Positions 1 to 12,543 are shown, counted from the first letter of the stretch. The stretch is DNA of 64,000 nt from Oopsacas minuta (GCA_024704765.1 JAKMXF010000012.1:42397-106396); one strand, 5' to 3'. The notes: a model not told the origin generated them from the sequence alone. Translations and numbers: made by a program.

Positions 1-237
1 TTAGTCGTCTCTTCGCTTATTTGGCCGAATACACTTGGATCAAATTGGCCCAATAATAATTGTAAGCAGGGTTTCATCCAGGTTCTCAGGGTTATACGCC
101 TAAAAATGGGTTCTAATTCATTTCATAAGCTTAGGCTATAAATTTTTGCATTATAATCTAGGAGTTTCTGCCCCTAGAGAGAAATTTCATACCTTGACTG
201 TAAGGTGTGGAAATATGATTAATCGGTTCCTGTCTAG

Positions 238-3200
238 GTAAATACGGAGTACAGAAGGACAGGATGGATAAGTCAGCTGTAGGACATGATTACCAATCTG
301 ACCTCTCAGCTCATGAGTCACAGACAGATCACTCTAAAGGATTTGGAGGTTAGTTCAAATTGGAACTAAGTAAAGATTCTTTTCTAACGAAATTCCTCTG
401 TTTATATGTATAACAAACTATACACACAGGTGTGAAAATATGATTAATCTGTTCTTGTATAGGTAAATACGGAGTACAGAAGGACAGGATGGATAAGTCA
501 GCTGTAGGACATGATTATCAATCAGACCTATCTAAACACGAATCACAGACAGACGCAGCTAAAGGGTTTGGTGGCAAGTGAGTAAATATATGATTAATCA
601 TATTGTAACACCTCTGTGTAGCATGTGGCTATTCCTGTAGTTCCCATAATCTCTAGAAAACTCCCACATATCATGTAGTTATGCATACATTATAGATATG
701 GTGTAGAGAAGGATAGGATGGATAGATCAGCTGTTGGACACGATTACCAATCAGACCTGTCCGCTCATTCATCACAGACAGACCACTCTAAGGGTTTCGG
801 AGGGCGGTACGGGGTAGAGAAGGATAGGATGGACAGATCAGCTGGAAGCTTTTCTGATATGACAGATGTTAAATCTGTTCCCAAACCAGAGGTTGTTGTT
901 GTGCTGACTATGATACTTACAGGACAGTGAGGACACATTTTTATCTGACACAATACGCCACTTTTAAACACGTGTTTACAACTAGCAAAATATTTTCATA
1001 CAATTACAGTCAACTCTTGTTTTATCTAACACAAATATATAGAAATTCCCGCTCATATCGAAGTGTGAAGTTGTACACATTAATTATTATTATTATTATT
1101 ATTATTATTTACGTTTATAGGTTCGAACAAAACCCAAAGGCGCCAAGTCAGGTTTATTCGCTAAATTCGAACAAATGTCAGTAGAGCAAGACAGTACTAC
1201 TCAGCAGGGAGCAAATGAAGCGAAGGAGAGGAGAAGACTCCAAGAAGCAGAAGAGGCCGCTAGACAAAGAGAGATTAATGCTACCTTACCTGTTGATGAT
1301 GATACAGAAGAAATTAGTGTTGATGAACCAAAGATTGTTAGGTAAATACAAACAAACAAATAACAAATAAACAATTAAGCTAGTTTGCTGTAACCTCGTA
1401 AATACAAACAGCAACAGATTATGAACGAATTTCCCGGAGTAATACCTGTCCACTTTTCTCATTACATTTCTTTGATAATAAACAAATAAACAAACAAACA
1501 AACAAATAATGTGTATTTCTAGACCACTTCCATCTAAATTAATTCAAATGGCAACACCTCCCAAAATGGCAGATATGCAATCACAAGAACCTGAGGAACC
1601 AATACGAAGACCTCCTTCTATAGTTCCAATTTCTGTTCCAGGTCAGAGAATGGAACCGGAACCAATTCCAGATAGTGAAGTACTTTATGACACCTCTGAA
1701 GACGCATACGAGGTTAGAATTCAAACTTACTTCCTTAAGTACAGCCATCTTAATTCTGATACCATATGACATCCGTTTACAACCTGAACCATGGAGGACA
1801 GCAAGTTGTCCACTGGACCTCAAATATGGGAGGATACACATAATGTGTTATAATTAGTATAGGGGTACACGTGTGGAAACGGTTAGGAATGGTAATTTAT
1901 AGAAAAGGACAAGTGTGAATATAATAATTTAATAAATAATAAACAAACAAGTAAATAACAACAATAATATAATTAATATATATTTATTACTTTATCACTC
2001 AAACTAGCACAAATAATATCAAAGTTATTATTAACAATTATTCCTGAAGGTTTATTACATGTAATATTGTGTATCAGCTGTCCATCTTCAGTAAATATAT
2101 TAATTGAATTTCCCTTATTATCGCTAATAATAATATTATTACACAAATCAAAACACAGAAAAATGAAATTTATTCCATTTTCTAATTTTATGAAACTTTT
2201 CAATAAATCACCTGATTTAGAGAATATGTGTATATTATTAATCTTATTATTGTCTGCTACAAATATATTATTATTATTTATTTTGACGTCATGCGGTTCT
2301 ATAAGTTTGTCTTTTCCTATTTCTCTAATATATTCTAAATCAGAGCTGAATACTGCAATTCTATTATTACCCAAATCTGCAACTAACACTTCTCCATTTG
2401 TGTCAGTTGTTAGACCAAAAGGGACATTAACACTTCTCTTAACACTCTTAATTAATTTGTAATTTGTTTTAGAGAATTTAAATATAGCACTAAGTGTCGA
2501 ATCACTTATAAACACCCATTCCTTATTTAATGCTATACTGTGTGGATCCTCTAGCTCCCCTTTACCAAATTCATGAATGAACTTACCTTCTGTAGAGAAG
2601 ATCTGTATTCTATTATTGCCTACATCTGCTATATAGATCTTATCTCCATCTAGAGCTAGTCCATTAGGGTAATACAGCTCTCCTTTCTCACTTCCAGGTT
2701 TTCCTATCCTTCTGATTGGCTCAGTCTTGTTTCTGTAGACTTGTTGTACAGCTATATCCTGAATAGACCCCAACTTCTCCAGCTGTTCTAGGAGAGAGTC
2801 TAGACCCTCAGGGTAGAAGGAAGGGATTGGGATAGGTGTTTCTATTTCGTATTTCTTTTGTTCCTTTTTCCAATTCTTTATTTGATCTTCTTGGAACTTT
2901 ACTACTTCATTCTGTTGAATGCTAGTTTCCATTAATTGTCTGATCATCTTCTCCAGTTCTGCGAATTGTTTCTTTCTCGTATTCTCCTTTCTTAGATAGT
3001 CCTGCTTCATATCGAACAGCTGGACAAGCAGCTGATCTCTCCTCTCTGTCGCAATCCGAATTATCTTCTCGAAGGTGGAATGGATCAGCTGTTCCGTTAG
3101 TTCGAAATGGTTGGTAGAAATTTCTTCTGAGTATTTGGTGGCCATTTGTTTGTTGTTCTGTTTATGATTATTCTCATTTATACAGACTGTATTTATACAA

Positions 3201-4788
3201 ATTCATACATTAATTATTCAGGTGTTAAGTGATGAAATAGAAACTTACAACTAATCACATTTCCTTAAACTCTACCACGAGACTATTGTCTCACAGAATT
3301 ACGGATGTGTTAGGTCAGATAGCTTTCAATATGTAAATTAGTTCCAGTTATAACTAGCCACATTCCTTGTATAGAATTAGTTGCTATGCTGTATTAGCTA
3401 TTAGTTCCAATTTGTGTAGAATTTAATAATCTAAGAAGTTTGCATTTTAAGTAATATTTCGTTGTTTATTATTATTTATTCGTGTTTGTTACTAGTAAAC
3501 AATCCCTTGATTACTCACATATACAATTTCCGGTGGCTATACTTCCTGTGACGTAATATCTGTTTGCTATTACATGTGTTGTCAGTATTGTTATCGTTTC
3601 TTAAACTGTACTTTAATATTCTATAATACTTATTGTTTCAATTCATTCTATAATCTTAAAGAATGGAAATTTCTGTTCGTATTAGCGACGGTGTATGTAT
3701 GTTCACCAATTTACTCTTTTAGACTCCAATAGAAACTGTCCAAGCCCCAGCCCCAGTATCACAACCCCGACTGCCGTACAACCCCCCTCTCCCTCCTATA
3801 CCGACACAACAACCAATTGATGACCCAGAGGCTCTGTACGAAGAACCACCAGTAACCCAAGAGTAAGATTAGTTATTTACACACAGTGTAACCTCTATAT
3901 ACGGAGTCCCAGAGACGCCGAAAATGTTACACCGTATGTGGAGGTTACACTATACACATAACTCCTGTATTATTTCTTAATGTAAGGTGTTAAGTATTAG
4001 TGCTGCTACTTTCAGTTCGTATTGCGAATTCTTTCACGATTTCCTTAGTTACCATATGTTATTAAAATATTTACAGTTATATATAAATACCCGCTTATAT
4101 TCAAGTGTGAAAATTGTACTAAAATAAGTAACAAATATTCCATCGGTATATTAACTAATTATTACGGTCCCTTGAGATTTGGTATAACAGGAGTTTACTG
4201 TTTTCGTTGCAACTTTGTTTATGTTTACTTTCTATGTGTCAGATATCCAAATGAACAAACATATTTTGAGCCAACAGCTGACAACGAAGAGGCTACATAT
4301 GAATCCGTTCCTGAGCCACAACAAACGATACAACAACCTGATGACATAGCTAGTGGTAGTACTACTGCAAGAGCAGTTTTTGATTATCAGGTTTGATTAC
4401 TAATATTTATGGATTATTAATAAACAAATAACATAAACAACAAATAAACAACAGATAAACAACAGATAAACAGGCGAATAAACAAATACACAAGCAAACA
4501 GACAAACAAACAATTACTAACACAAATACCATAAACAACAGACGAACAGGCAAACACACAAATACACAAACAAATAAACAAACAGACAAACAAGTACATA
4601 AATAAACAAACAAACAAACAATTACCAACACAAATCCAATCTCTATCTAGGCTACAGATGAAGATGAACTAACTTTTGACGTGAATGACGTCATAAATAA
4701 CATTGAGCAAATAGATGAAGGTTGGTGGGTAGGTGAGTTCAATGGGGTGAGAGGACTGTTCCCCGCTAATTATGTAGAATTAATTTAA
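238..4788 (+). CDS. CTTN: Cortactin, 3' part (5' end outside window)
   Basis: Exons by hand: 238-348, 463-577, 696-891, 1121-1341, 1523-1712, 3723-3862, 4243-4390, 4651-4788. Phases agree throughout and the gene stops at TAA 4786-4788, giving about 419 residues in the window. The first three exons encode 37-residue F-actin-binding cortactin repeats ([20 protein letters not shown] type): three full repeats and a partial fourth. Then come a charged helical segment (GLFAKFEQ followed by a Glu/Arg-rich stretch), a proline-rich linker with Tyr-containing EALYEEPP and ATYESVP motifs, and a C-terminal SH3 domain (ARAVFDYQ to [11 protein letters not shown]). Cortactin binds F-actin and Arp2/3 and recruits SH3 partners at the cell cortex. 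The N-terminal acidic Arp2/3-binding region must lie upstream of base 1. The first two repeat exons and their upstream intron ends are nearly identical, indicating recent exon duplication. The donor after 891 (GTTGTT) is weak. An NHL gene is nested antisense in the 1713-3722 intron. Confidence 0.93.
1007..1077. mobile_element. MITE, TIR family 1, truncated
   Basis: TA followed by CAGTCAACTCTTGTTTTATC, then the ATAGAAATTCCCGCTCATATC block. The rest of the element is missing and an (ATT)n microsatellite follows at 1082-1110. Intronic in cortactin. Confidence 0.7.
1973..3145 (-). CDS. NHL-repeat protein, copy 1 (nested in cortactin intron)
   Basis: Intronless gene of 390 aa. Residues 1-135 are charged and heptad-like, probably coiled coil ([17 protein letters not shown] region), with no RING or B-box. 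From about residue 143 to the end are six NHL-type propeller blades of about 42 residues, recognisable from repeated [21 protein letters not shown] units and NNRIQIF strands. No signal peptide or membrane segment is seen, so it is likely cytosolic. This resembles the C-terminal half of TRIM2/3/32/71-type proteins. Such propellers bind RNA or protein on one face, but the ligand here is unknown. A TATAAATA box lies at 3190-3197 on the minus strand, 45 bp upstream of the ATG. The gene lies entirely within a cortactin intron on the opposite strand. It is about 90% identical to copies 2 and 3 by eye, with differences concentrated at two loop positions per blade. Confidence 0.9.
   Translation of the reverse strand: MATKYSEEISTNHFELTEQLIHSTFEKIIRIATERRDQLLVQLFDMKQDYLRKENTRKKQFAELEKMIRQLMETSIQQNEVVKFQEDQIKNWKKEQKKYEIETPIPIPSFYPEGLDSLLEQLEKLGSIQDIAVQQVYRNKTEPIRRIGKPGSEKGELYYPNGLALDGDKIYIADVGNNRIQIFSTEGKFIHEFGKGELEDPHSIALNKEWVFISDSTLSAIFKFSKTNYKLIKSVKRSVNVPFGLTTDTNGEVLVADLGNNRIAVFSSDLEYIREIGKDKLIEPHDVKINNNNIFVADNNKINNIHIFSKSGDLLKSFIKLENGINFIFLCFDLCNNIIISDNKGNSINIFTEDGQLIHNITCNKPSGIIVNNNFDIICASLSDKVINIY
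3190..3197 (-). promoter_or_regulatory. TATA box of NHL copy 1
   Basis: TATAAATA on the minus strand, 45 bp before the ATG. The same box at nearly the same spacing precedes copies 2 (15204-15211) and 3 (31069-31076). Confidence 0.6.
3884..3950. repeat. Short inverted-repeat element, CTCCACA family
   Basis: The block runs from GTAACCTCTATATACGGAG through GACGCCGAAAATG to TGTGGAGGTTACACTATAC, so its ends are inverted copies. Related copies lie at 7305-7365, 15882-15945 (by segmental duplication), 38510-38660, 40010-40075, 48770-48830 and 54895-55040. It lies about 20 bp after a cortactin splice donor. Confidence 0.65.
4074..4200. mobile_element. MITE, TIR family 1, in cortactin intron
   Basis: Degraded copy of the about 170-bp element with CAGTCAACTCCTGTTATATC-type terminal inverted repeats. 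The internal GGTCCCTTGAG and AAATACCCGC blocks are recognisable. It ends about 42 bp upstream of the acceptor of exon 4243-4390. Confidence 0.7.
4400..4630. repeat. Degenerate (AAAC)n-rich intron
   Basis: Nearly the whole cortactin intron 4391-4650 consists of imperfect AAAC/AAAT tetranucleotide repeats. Similar tracts lie at 1350-1505, 8560-8650, 12245-12372, 17950-17998 and 51760-51900. Confidence 0.8.
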
Positions 4789-5060
4789 CATCTGTGTTTA
4801 CTGGATAGATATTATTGTTGTTTGTTGTTTGAGCTTTGCTTTTATACTGAATAGATTGTGGATTTGTTTATTTTGTTGTTTACTAGATGTAGATCTTATT
4901 TTGTTATTATTTATCTTATTTGTTTGTTTGTTTATATGATTATTCACTAGCCAATTGAACTGGGACTATAAATGTGAATATTTCGCATATATTGAATCAT
5001 ATTTTCACACCTTTAATTCTGCTGGACTTGTTGTTATTTACGAATAGCTTTTCTAAACTA

Positions 5061-8000
5061 ATGAACTTCGCAAGAGCCTCGCATTCCTTTAAAGCAGAAC
5101 AAGACTATGAACTCACTCTATCACAAAATGACGTCATCGCTGCCGTTGAAATTGTAGATGAAAGTTGGTGTAAAGGTATCCTAGTTACCAACGGGGCCAT
5201 TGGGTATGTACCTGTCGCATTCGTTGAATTCTTTCAACCTGAATCCGTTGTTGCAACTGATGAATTGGACACGGGACAGCTGGATGATTTGAATTTCTCC
5301 ATCGGCGATATTATCTACAGATTGTCTCGTGTGGATGAGAATTGGTCGATTGGGTTTACGAATGGTAGAACTGGTCTCTATCCTAATTTATATGTAGCAC
5401 CCAGAACGAATAAAGGTTAGCGAATATTTGTATGAAATTCTATATACAGAGCTGAGCTCTTGTAGAGCTTTTATAGCGCATTCTATCGGTGTTAATCATT
5501 GTTATTAAGATCAGTTGCTTATAACTTGCTGCCTTCGGTTCGCTTCCCACGCCAGCATTTCCCTTTTCGACTGTAGATTACCTAATATGGAATAACTCAA
5601 CTTGATTCTTCAAATTTTCGTGATTTTAATGTACGTAACACTAAACTGTGCTCTAGTAGAGCTGAGCTATGAATATATTATCTCTATCTGTATATTGTCC
5701 TGCTTTTTCTGAGTGCCAAATCCTGTATAATTTCGATAGGTGATATCAGCCGCCAAGAATCCCGCTATCCCGCTATTACTTATTATTACCTCAGAAAGGT
5801 GTTAAGTATATAACAAATTCTCTATTTTAGGTCTGGATAGCCCAAAAGATAAACTCTCCCCATACGCTAATTCACAGATGTTCGCACCGGGACCTACCGA
5901 CCCGGTGTATGCCAACTTCCCAGTCACTAATGAACACACGAAAGACTCTAACCTATCCCAATTCGACCACTTAGAGCCACTATCACCTGAATTCGACCAT
6001 CTAGACGACACCGGAGATATGTTGAGACAATTGGAGAAGGAATTAGAATTGAATGAAGCGAGATTAAAGAGTTTTGATATTAAACCAAGCGAGGAGATCA
6101 CGACAAGTCAGGTGATTTCTGAATCACAAATTCGTAAACAAGATATAAAGTTGAATTTGGAATTGGATTCTGTCATTGGAAATTTGGAGGAGAATTTGGG
6201 AGATTTTGACAATAGACTGGTTACACCTGTATATGCCAACGGTCCACAGACTCACATATATAATCTGGACAAGCCGAAGCCCCTTGAGTACAATAATATC
6301 GAGACGACTGTCCCTAGCAACGAAAAATCTGAGAAGAATGCGATTAAAACTGAACTTAAATTAGAGAAGGCATTAGGAAAATTGGAGAAGAAATATCAAC
6401 CATCTAGTAAACTTGATGTTTACGAGGGAAACAAAAGTAAACAAGGACAAACAAACAAACCACAACCAGCTGTTAAACGAAAACTTCCCAAAACACCTGA
6501 AAAGGCTTTTTCACAGCCAAATTTAATTATGTCAAAAATTGCAATACAAAATTCTAGAAAACTTCCGAACGCAAAGCCGCACATCCCTTCCCCCTTCACT
6601 AAGCCCATTAAAGTGTTACCTACTTTGGACCAACATGACCCCATGGGGTCATCTGGTGGTCCTATCCCAAAGAGAATAGCTCCACCTCCTCCAGCCAATC
6701 AGAATCCTCTCTCTGTTGATGTTACTCAATCACTGTGTGATATGAGACAGAGAACCAATCAAAATGCTGAGTGTAAGTTATACATATGTATATTGTAAAC
6801 AAACAAACAAACAAACAATATTATCATATAGATCCCCCGAGTGAGTACAGCTTCAAAACAGACTCCTTTTGCACCCTAACCCCCTCCTTAATAGAGGAAC
6901 AAATAAGACTCTCTCCTCCTCTAACACCTCCCAATCACTACCCTCAACCCTTCAGAAGGGTCAAGAGTAGCAACGAAGATATTAACCTATTTCCTAACAT
7001 TCCACGACAGTCTCCTGTTGCTAAGAAGAGTGATTTTAGTCCAAATATCAAAGTTAGTTAAGAATGTTTATTTCTTTGTTTGTTTATTTGTTTAGTTATT
7101 TACTTGTTTAGAAAGTTAATACACATAAGAAGGTAACAATAAGGAGCAGAAGTCTTGGTTCATGTTCCTCAGATGACTCCAGGAAATCTCCTATTGACTT
7201 GGAGTCTATAGAAGATCCATTCACAGGGGTAATTATAAATGAGAATATCTTATACGCTTACACAGCAACCAGTATATCCTTTAGGAATGTTATTTTATTG
7301 TACACAGTGTAACTTTCATAAACATGCTACCCCTGTCCCCCGTACCGTTTGTGGAGGTTCACAATATTTCATACAACTTTCTAGGGAGAGCAGCGTTCCT
7401 CAAGAAGACGGACTGTCAACGGTCTAACCTCCTTCTCATCTCCTGTTAGCTCCACCAAACAGAGACACTTCCCTCAATCAGAGATAGACCTTAACGAATA
7501 CCCCGGTGTTATTGAGCTACAGCAACAGATTAATGAAATAGAACGGAAACTAGAAGTATGTTTTGACACCTATTAATTATATATATGTACACATCGACCC
7601 GAAAAGTAGTCCTCATTCGATGATCTCCTCCCTCACTGAGGGGTGTAGCCAAATACCAATGAGGTAACCATGGAAACTGGGACATAACACGTCACTGAAT
7701 CACGTTAGGGAGTCGGTGAATATATATTATGTCCCCGTTCAAAGGTGTTAAAATATGAATAATCACCCCTTAATATATTTGTTTACTTGTTTTGTAGGTT
7801 GAAGAAAAGATGCATTCTTGTTTACAAACAATGCTACAGGTAAACAACTAAACAGCAAACATATATACACTTTGTTTACATGTTTATTTCTTTGTTTCTT
7901 TGTTATTAGGTTGTAACAGGTTGTGACGCGGCTAAAGAAGAACAATTAGAAGTTCGACAAGTAGCCTGTGAACATGAAATACAAGAATTACAGAATAAAC

Positions 8001-11000
8001 TTCAAATATTGAAAGGTGTGATATACTTACATTTCTTATATTACTAAATCTGTAGGATAATTTGAATTACATGGAAAATGTATTAAAATATGATTAACCC
8101 TTCGAAAACTTGTGGAAATATTAATAATTATGAACTTAGGTGAGAAAGATACAATATTCACAGACCAAGTTAATGAATCACCAAACTTCTCCTCTCCCTA
8201 TAGCACCCCTAAGCGATCCAAGAATGGATCTCCTGACAGAGTAATGCAGTCTATCGCTGCTATAGATACACAATTGGAGGTATGGAATGTTGTGTTAATA
8301 TTTTAATTGAAAGAATTCGTTCCCATCATGAGTCTTGGTATAAGGTGTCCACGGGTGAAAGAGGTTGGGGACTACTATATGAAAATTGTTACATATTTGT
8401 TTGCTGTTTCGTTGTTAGGCAGAAGAACGTGTTTTGATTGGTTTGGAGAGTCAGTTAGAAATTCCTCTCGATCCTGTTGTTAGGCAAGAGGTGTTATGCA
8501 AGATACAACAAACACAGAGCAAAATACAAATATTACAGATAGAATTACAGAATAGAAAAGGTAAACAAACTAATAAACAAGTATCAAGTAAACAAGCCAA
8601 CAAACAAACAAACATGCCAAAAGGCAGTTAATAAACAAACAAACAAATATATTTTTCCTGTAATACCATCTAAAGACATTCCTTCAGCTACCATAGCAAC
8701 GTCACAAGACCCCCGATTAACACGTCTAGAACACAGACAGTACGTCCTTGACGAGATAGTCCAAACAGAGAGAGACTTCTCTAAACACATGTACCTTACA
8801 TGTACATATGTGCTACAAGCTTGTAGGGACGCTAACATATCACAAATGGAGATGAATATATTATTTGGGAATATGGAGGCTATCTCCAAGGTCTCAGAGG
8901 TACTGTTAGTTGGACTACAGGACACTTTAAGGAATGTTATCGAGAAACAAACAATAGGTAAATATGTGTACTTTTGTTGTTGTTGTTCTGGTTTACTGTT
9001 TATTAAATATAGGTTTGTGTTTTCTAATGAATGCCAGAGATTTGAAAGACACCTATGCCAATTACTGCAGAAACCTAGACGAGGCTCTCACCCTATTGGA
9101 CAAGGTTGGTTCCTTTCACACCGTTTATATCTCCAACTTTGAATACTTTAAATACCATTATTTACAATCCGTTACTATGCTAGTTTGATGAAGAACATCC
9201 TATACACGGGGTGTTAGAATATGGCCTCTCTCAAATACGGTCTCATGTCCAATGCTGGGACCTACCCTCTATCCTAATTAAACCAATGCAGCGGATCCTG
9301 AAATATCCTCTCCTTTTGGGGGACCTTGTGAAGTATACGGAAGATGACCATCCGGACAAGAAACACCTAATTAGCGCGTCTAAACTAATGGGAGAAGTAG
9401 CTAATCAGATTAACGAGGTTAAGAGGAGAAAGGATTTAGGTGATTAATCATATTTTCACACCTTTTGACGTATATATTTCAAAATGATACTACCCTGTCT
9501 TATTATTATTCTTATTATTTGTTTGTTCTATTTTTAGTACTAAAGTATCACGTCAATGAACAGGGCCTCAAAAGCAAGCTTGAAAATATGAACTGGCATT
9601 CTGTTATTAAGAAAACTAGAAGAGTTAATCAAATAATATTAAAATCAGCTGGCATTAACACCTCAGTAAGTTTGTTGTTTTCCTGTTGTTCTTGTTGATT
9701 TGTTGTTGTTTTACTTCAGACAGTAGATGAAGTATTCCAAGCAGAAGAGAGGAGATTCAAAGAACTGGAAAAAACTCTGAAATCAGTTGTTAAAAGTATT
9801 ACAACTCTTGTAACATATATGCAGGTAATATTATACTAAATATCTATAATTCACACCTATTTTGAAGTCATTGAAAATGGGCGCCGAAAAACCCCTAGGT
9901 CAGCTGTTCCCAACATTTTTCACCCTGTGGGCCCCCTATACCAATAGTAACACATTCTGTGGACTCCGGGTTGGGAACAGCTGCCCTAGGGTCTGTAACA
10001 AGTGTTAAAGGGATCACTTGTCCGTAAACAGAACAATACAAAATTGGCCTGATCTTCATGTGACCCAATTCTACCAACATTCCTTATAGGAAGGCCTTGA
10101 CAACAGACTAATAGTATGTGAAGGATTAACTGAGTTATGTAATGGTAAAGATCTACAGTGTGTTACAGCTTATAATAAAGTATACAGACAAACTATATCT
10201 GAACAGATATTCCCGCAATTAGTAAGTGAGATTAATGTTCACTTCTCAGCTCAAGGAACCGCGATAATCGGTATAACCCATGGAATATTCAATCGACTCA
10301 CGTTATATCGAATACCCGCTCATATCGAAGTGTGAATTGTACAAATATGGTCCCAAATCGTTAAAATGACATATATTCCATTGGTTATATCGGAGTACTT
10401 ATCATGGTCCCTTCAGCTGAGATATAATAGGAGTTTAGTGTATATTACAAACAGAAATGTATATTTTCCATTTATAGTCAGACTCCTTGAACTTAAGAGT
10501 CCTCCAACCTATTCAGAACCTCCTTGGACTGTTCCAAGGTCCCTTACACTTAATTCAGAAGCGAAATGACAAACTTCTGGACTATGACGCTTGTCTTAAT
10601 AAAGCTGAGAAGACGCGAGATGTTATGAAGCTTAAAGCTGTATGTTTGATCCTTTTATATGAATTGTAAGATTAGCTATCCAATCAGTTACCTTCTTAGA
10701 AGGAATATTTAAGCCTACTAAGGCTGTTATTTTATTGGCCAATTGGAATTCTCCTTGGGTGAGTGTTCCGAACAAATCCAGAGACACTCTGACAGGGGAC
10801 CATTCGTGCCAACCACGCGGGCGCCAACTACAGGTTCGGTCTGGCTACTCGAGGGCAGGATTTAAAACCCGTGGCAAATCCCCCGTCTGCCCGCTGGAAC
10901 CACCACTAACCAACTGTCTTCAAATATCATTTAATCATATACCCCTTCACATAGATGAAAGATGAGCTACAATTAGCTAAATTGAATTACGACGCCCTTA

Positions 11001-12543
11001 ATCAACAGCTGTTAGATGATATCCCTAAATTCTGTTCAATGGCAGAAGACTATTTACAGAAGTGTCTGTCAGCTCTGATTCACTCAATATCTGGATTCTA
11101 CACTAGGATGGAGTTAGCCTTCAAAAAAATAGCAAAACCTCTCGTAAGTGTCTTTCAAGTATTTTACTTTCCATTTGTTCCCCTATACCGATGTGTGTCT
11201 CTGTATTGGTGACTAATCATATGATACTATTTCTAGCCAAGTGATTTATCAGAAATAGAGAAAGTACATTTAGAGAAGCTACATAGGGCGTGTTGTGCTA
11301 TGTGTAATCTACACTTCATTCCTGCTTCCTTCTCCGTTGTTAGGATAAACAGATTACCCGCCAAACCTGATGTTATTGGACCAATCAGACCGGTGAGTTA
11401 TTTGTTTATTTCTGCTTGTAAACAACGAGAAATTATATTGTATTTGCTTGCAAGGTGTGAAAATATGAATATACAATGTAACAAACGGGTTATGCTCCCT
11501 CCTCCCCCAGTGGAACAAAATTGGTACAAAATTGGTTCCATAACATATATTATTTATATTATAGCTACGACCAATCGCTGGAGTTGGCCTCAATTCACAA
11601 CCCCAAAGGAACATGAACCTCTTCTCAAATTCTAATCTTAGTAGTCCCCAATCAAAAGACTATATAGTCAAGCACCAGTATATATCTACTAATGCTATTG
11701 AGCTTACAGTTAATCCAGGTAAATACTCAGCCTCATAAGGTGTTAGAATGTGAATATAAAATGTAACTGTGCATTCAGTTAACCAATAGAATAGCAGGCT
11801 GCATATGTTGGGTAAACCCTCCAATCTGATAGGTGGAGATATTCACACCTTTTCTCAGAGATGAGTCATAATTTTATTAGATATTATAATATATGTGATG
11901 AATTACACCATTTCACACCTTTTTGCCAAATTTCAAGTTTATAACTCTTACGAATTCCTAAATATATATATTTATTAATTCACACCTAGGCGATATAATA
12001 AAAGTGATAGAGCCCCATGATACAGTGGGAAATACCGAATGGTGGTTCGTGTTGTTAGGCAACCAGACAGGGTATGTACCAGCTAGCTACCTTGCGGAAT
12101 GTACTGAGGATGAGTTAGCTAGGATGGAAGAATTAGAAACTGAACCTAGATACGCTAAAGCTGCGGAGGAATTCTATTTTTCAGAATACCCATTCGAAGC
12201 TAGAGAGAATATTGAAGTTAGTTCTTGTTATTTGTATAGAGGTGTTAGACCAACAAACAAATAAAAAAACAGACAGACAAACAAGTGAATCAACAAACAA
12301 ATAACCAACCAAACAAACGAACAAATAACCAAACAAGCAGACAAATAGACAAACAAACAAACAAACAAATAACGATATTTACATACACATCTCGTCTAGG
12401 TGTCACTAACAGAAGGTCAAGTTGTATCAGTAATTAGGAGAAATGACATGGAAGGAAATACAGAATGGTGGCTAATAGAAGCAAATGATAAAATTGGATA
12501 TGTTCCTTGTTCATATTTAGTTCCAATTGAAGCGAACTGTTAG
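5061..12543 (+). CDS. DNMBP: Dynamin-binding protein/Tuba-like RhoGEF (SH3-SH3-DH-BAR-SH3-SH3)
   Basis: Twenty-one exons: 5061-5415, 5831-6772, 6832-7052, 7112-7228, 7385-7555, 7798-7839 (42 bp), 7910-8015, 8140-8279, 8419-8560, 8676-8957, 9013-9104, 9184-9439, 9538-9665, 9720-9824, 10090-10221, 10478-10639, 10955-11143, 11237-11392, 11565-11718, 11990-12216, 12400-12543. All phases agree, giving 1420 aa. Two N-terminal SH3 domains (about residues 2-115) are followed by a low-complexity and coiled-coil linker with Tyr motifs (DPVYANF, TPVYANG). The DH domain spans about 755-950 (YVLDEIVQTERDFSKHM; KPMQRILKYPLLLGDLVK). A BAR domain spans about 955-1200, and two C-terminal SH3 domains about 1275-1418 (GYVPASYL, GYVPCSYL). 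Tuba-type proteins activate Cdc42 and link dynamin and N-WASP to membranes. Vertebrate DNMBP has four N-terminal SH3 domains; only two are present here. I chose ATG 5061 because it opens the first SH3 directly; the longer frame from 4974 reads through a repeat motif. Confidence 0.9.
7303..7368. repeat. Short inverted-repeat element, CTCCACA family
   Basis: ACAGTGTAACTTTCATAAAC through TTTGTGGAGGTTCACAAT, inside the DNMBP intron 7229-7384 and ending about 17 bp before the acceptor. Confidence 0.55.
7585..7730 (+). repeat. Interspersed repeat, family C
   Basis: This about 145-bp block in the DNMBP intron 7556-7797 (CCTCCCTCACTGAGGGGTGT core, then CCATGGAAACTGGGACATAA) reappears inverted at 57830-57972. 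Two independent locations support a mobile or dispersed element. No coding capacity. Confidence 0.8.
9440..9466 (+). repeat. 28-bp dispersed motif at a splice donor
   Basis: GGTGATTAATCATATTTTCA followed by CACCTTT. The first bases are the 5' splice site of DNMBP exon 9184-9439. The same motif, in either orientation, occurs at 202, 428, 4994, 7741, 11454, 47112, 49369, 55685 and 62752. Confidence 0.6.
9880..10040. repeat. hAT-like inverted repeat in DNMBP intron
   Basis: GGTCAGCTGTTCCCAACATT faces GGTTGGGAACAGCTGCCCTA, a perfect inverted pair about 60 bp apart. A segment near the centre (AGTAACACATTCTGTGG) matches the complement of 18900-18925. Lies within DNMBP intron 9825-10089. Confidence 0.6.
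10293..10440. mobile_element. MITE, TIR family 1, in DNMBP intron
   Basis: Occupies most of intron 10222-10477. Ends are CGACTCACGTTATATCGAA and ATAATAGGAGTTTAGTG. The internal ATACCCGCTCATATCGAAGT and GGTTATATCGGAGTA blocks match other copies. Confidence 0.75.
10800..10925. repeat. GC-rich repeat fragment in DNMBP intron
   Basis: A GC-rich stretch (CCACGCGGGCGCCAACTAC, then GGATTTAAAACCCGTGGCAA and GCCCGCTGGAACCACCACT) stands out from the AT-rich intron. It partly resembles 45400-45545 (FATTTCAAATCC-like and CCCCACTGTAACCGCCACTG blocks). Possible SINE or MITE remnant; the similarity is weak. Confidence 0.35.

Larger units (their letters stand above)
1694..3984. repeat. Source copy of a segmental duplication
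   Basis: This about 2.3-kb block covers the end of one cortactin exon, the whole intron with the nested NHL gene, the next cortactin exon (3723-3862) and the start of the following intron. It is repeated at about 13717-15975 inside an ACTR8 intron. Because the block contains a functional cortactin exon in its proper place, this copy is the donor. Confidence 0.88.

Noticed and set aside
4407-4631. Minus-strand open frames rich in Cys, Leu, Val and Phe
   Set aside because: They translate the degenerate AAAC-rich tetranucleotide intron of cortactin and are low-complexity artefacts.
4974-5060. Upstream ATG extending the DNMBP-like protein, giving a hydrophobic leader
   Set aside because: The extension includes the dispersed 28-bp motif and a signal-like peptide would not fit a cytosolic SH3/RhoGEF protein; ATG 5061 opens the SH3 directly.
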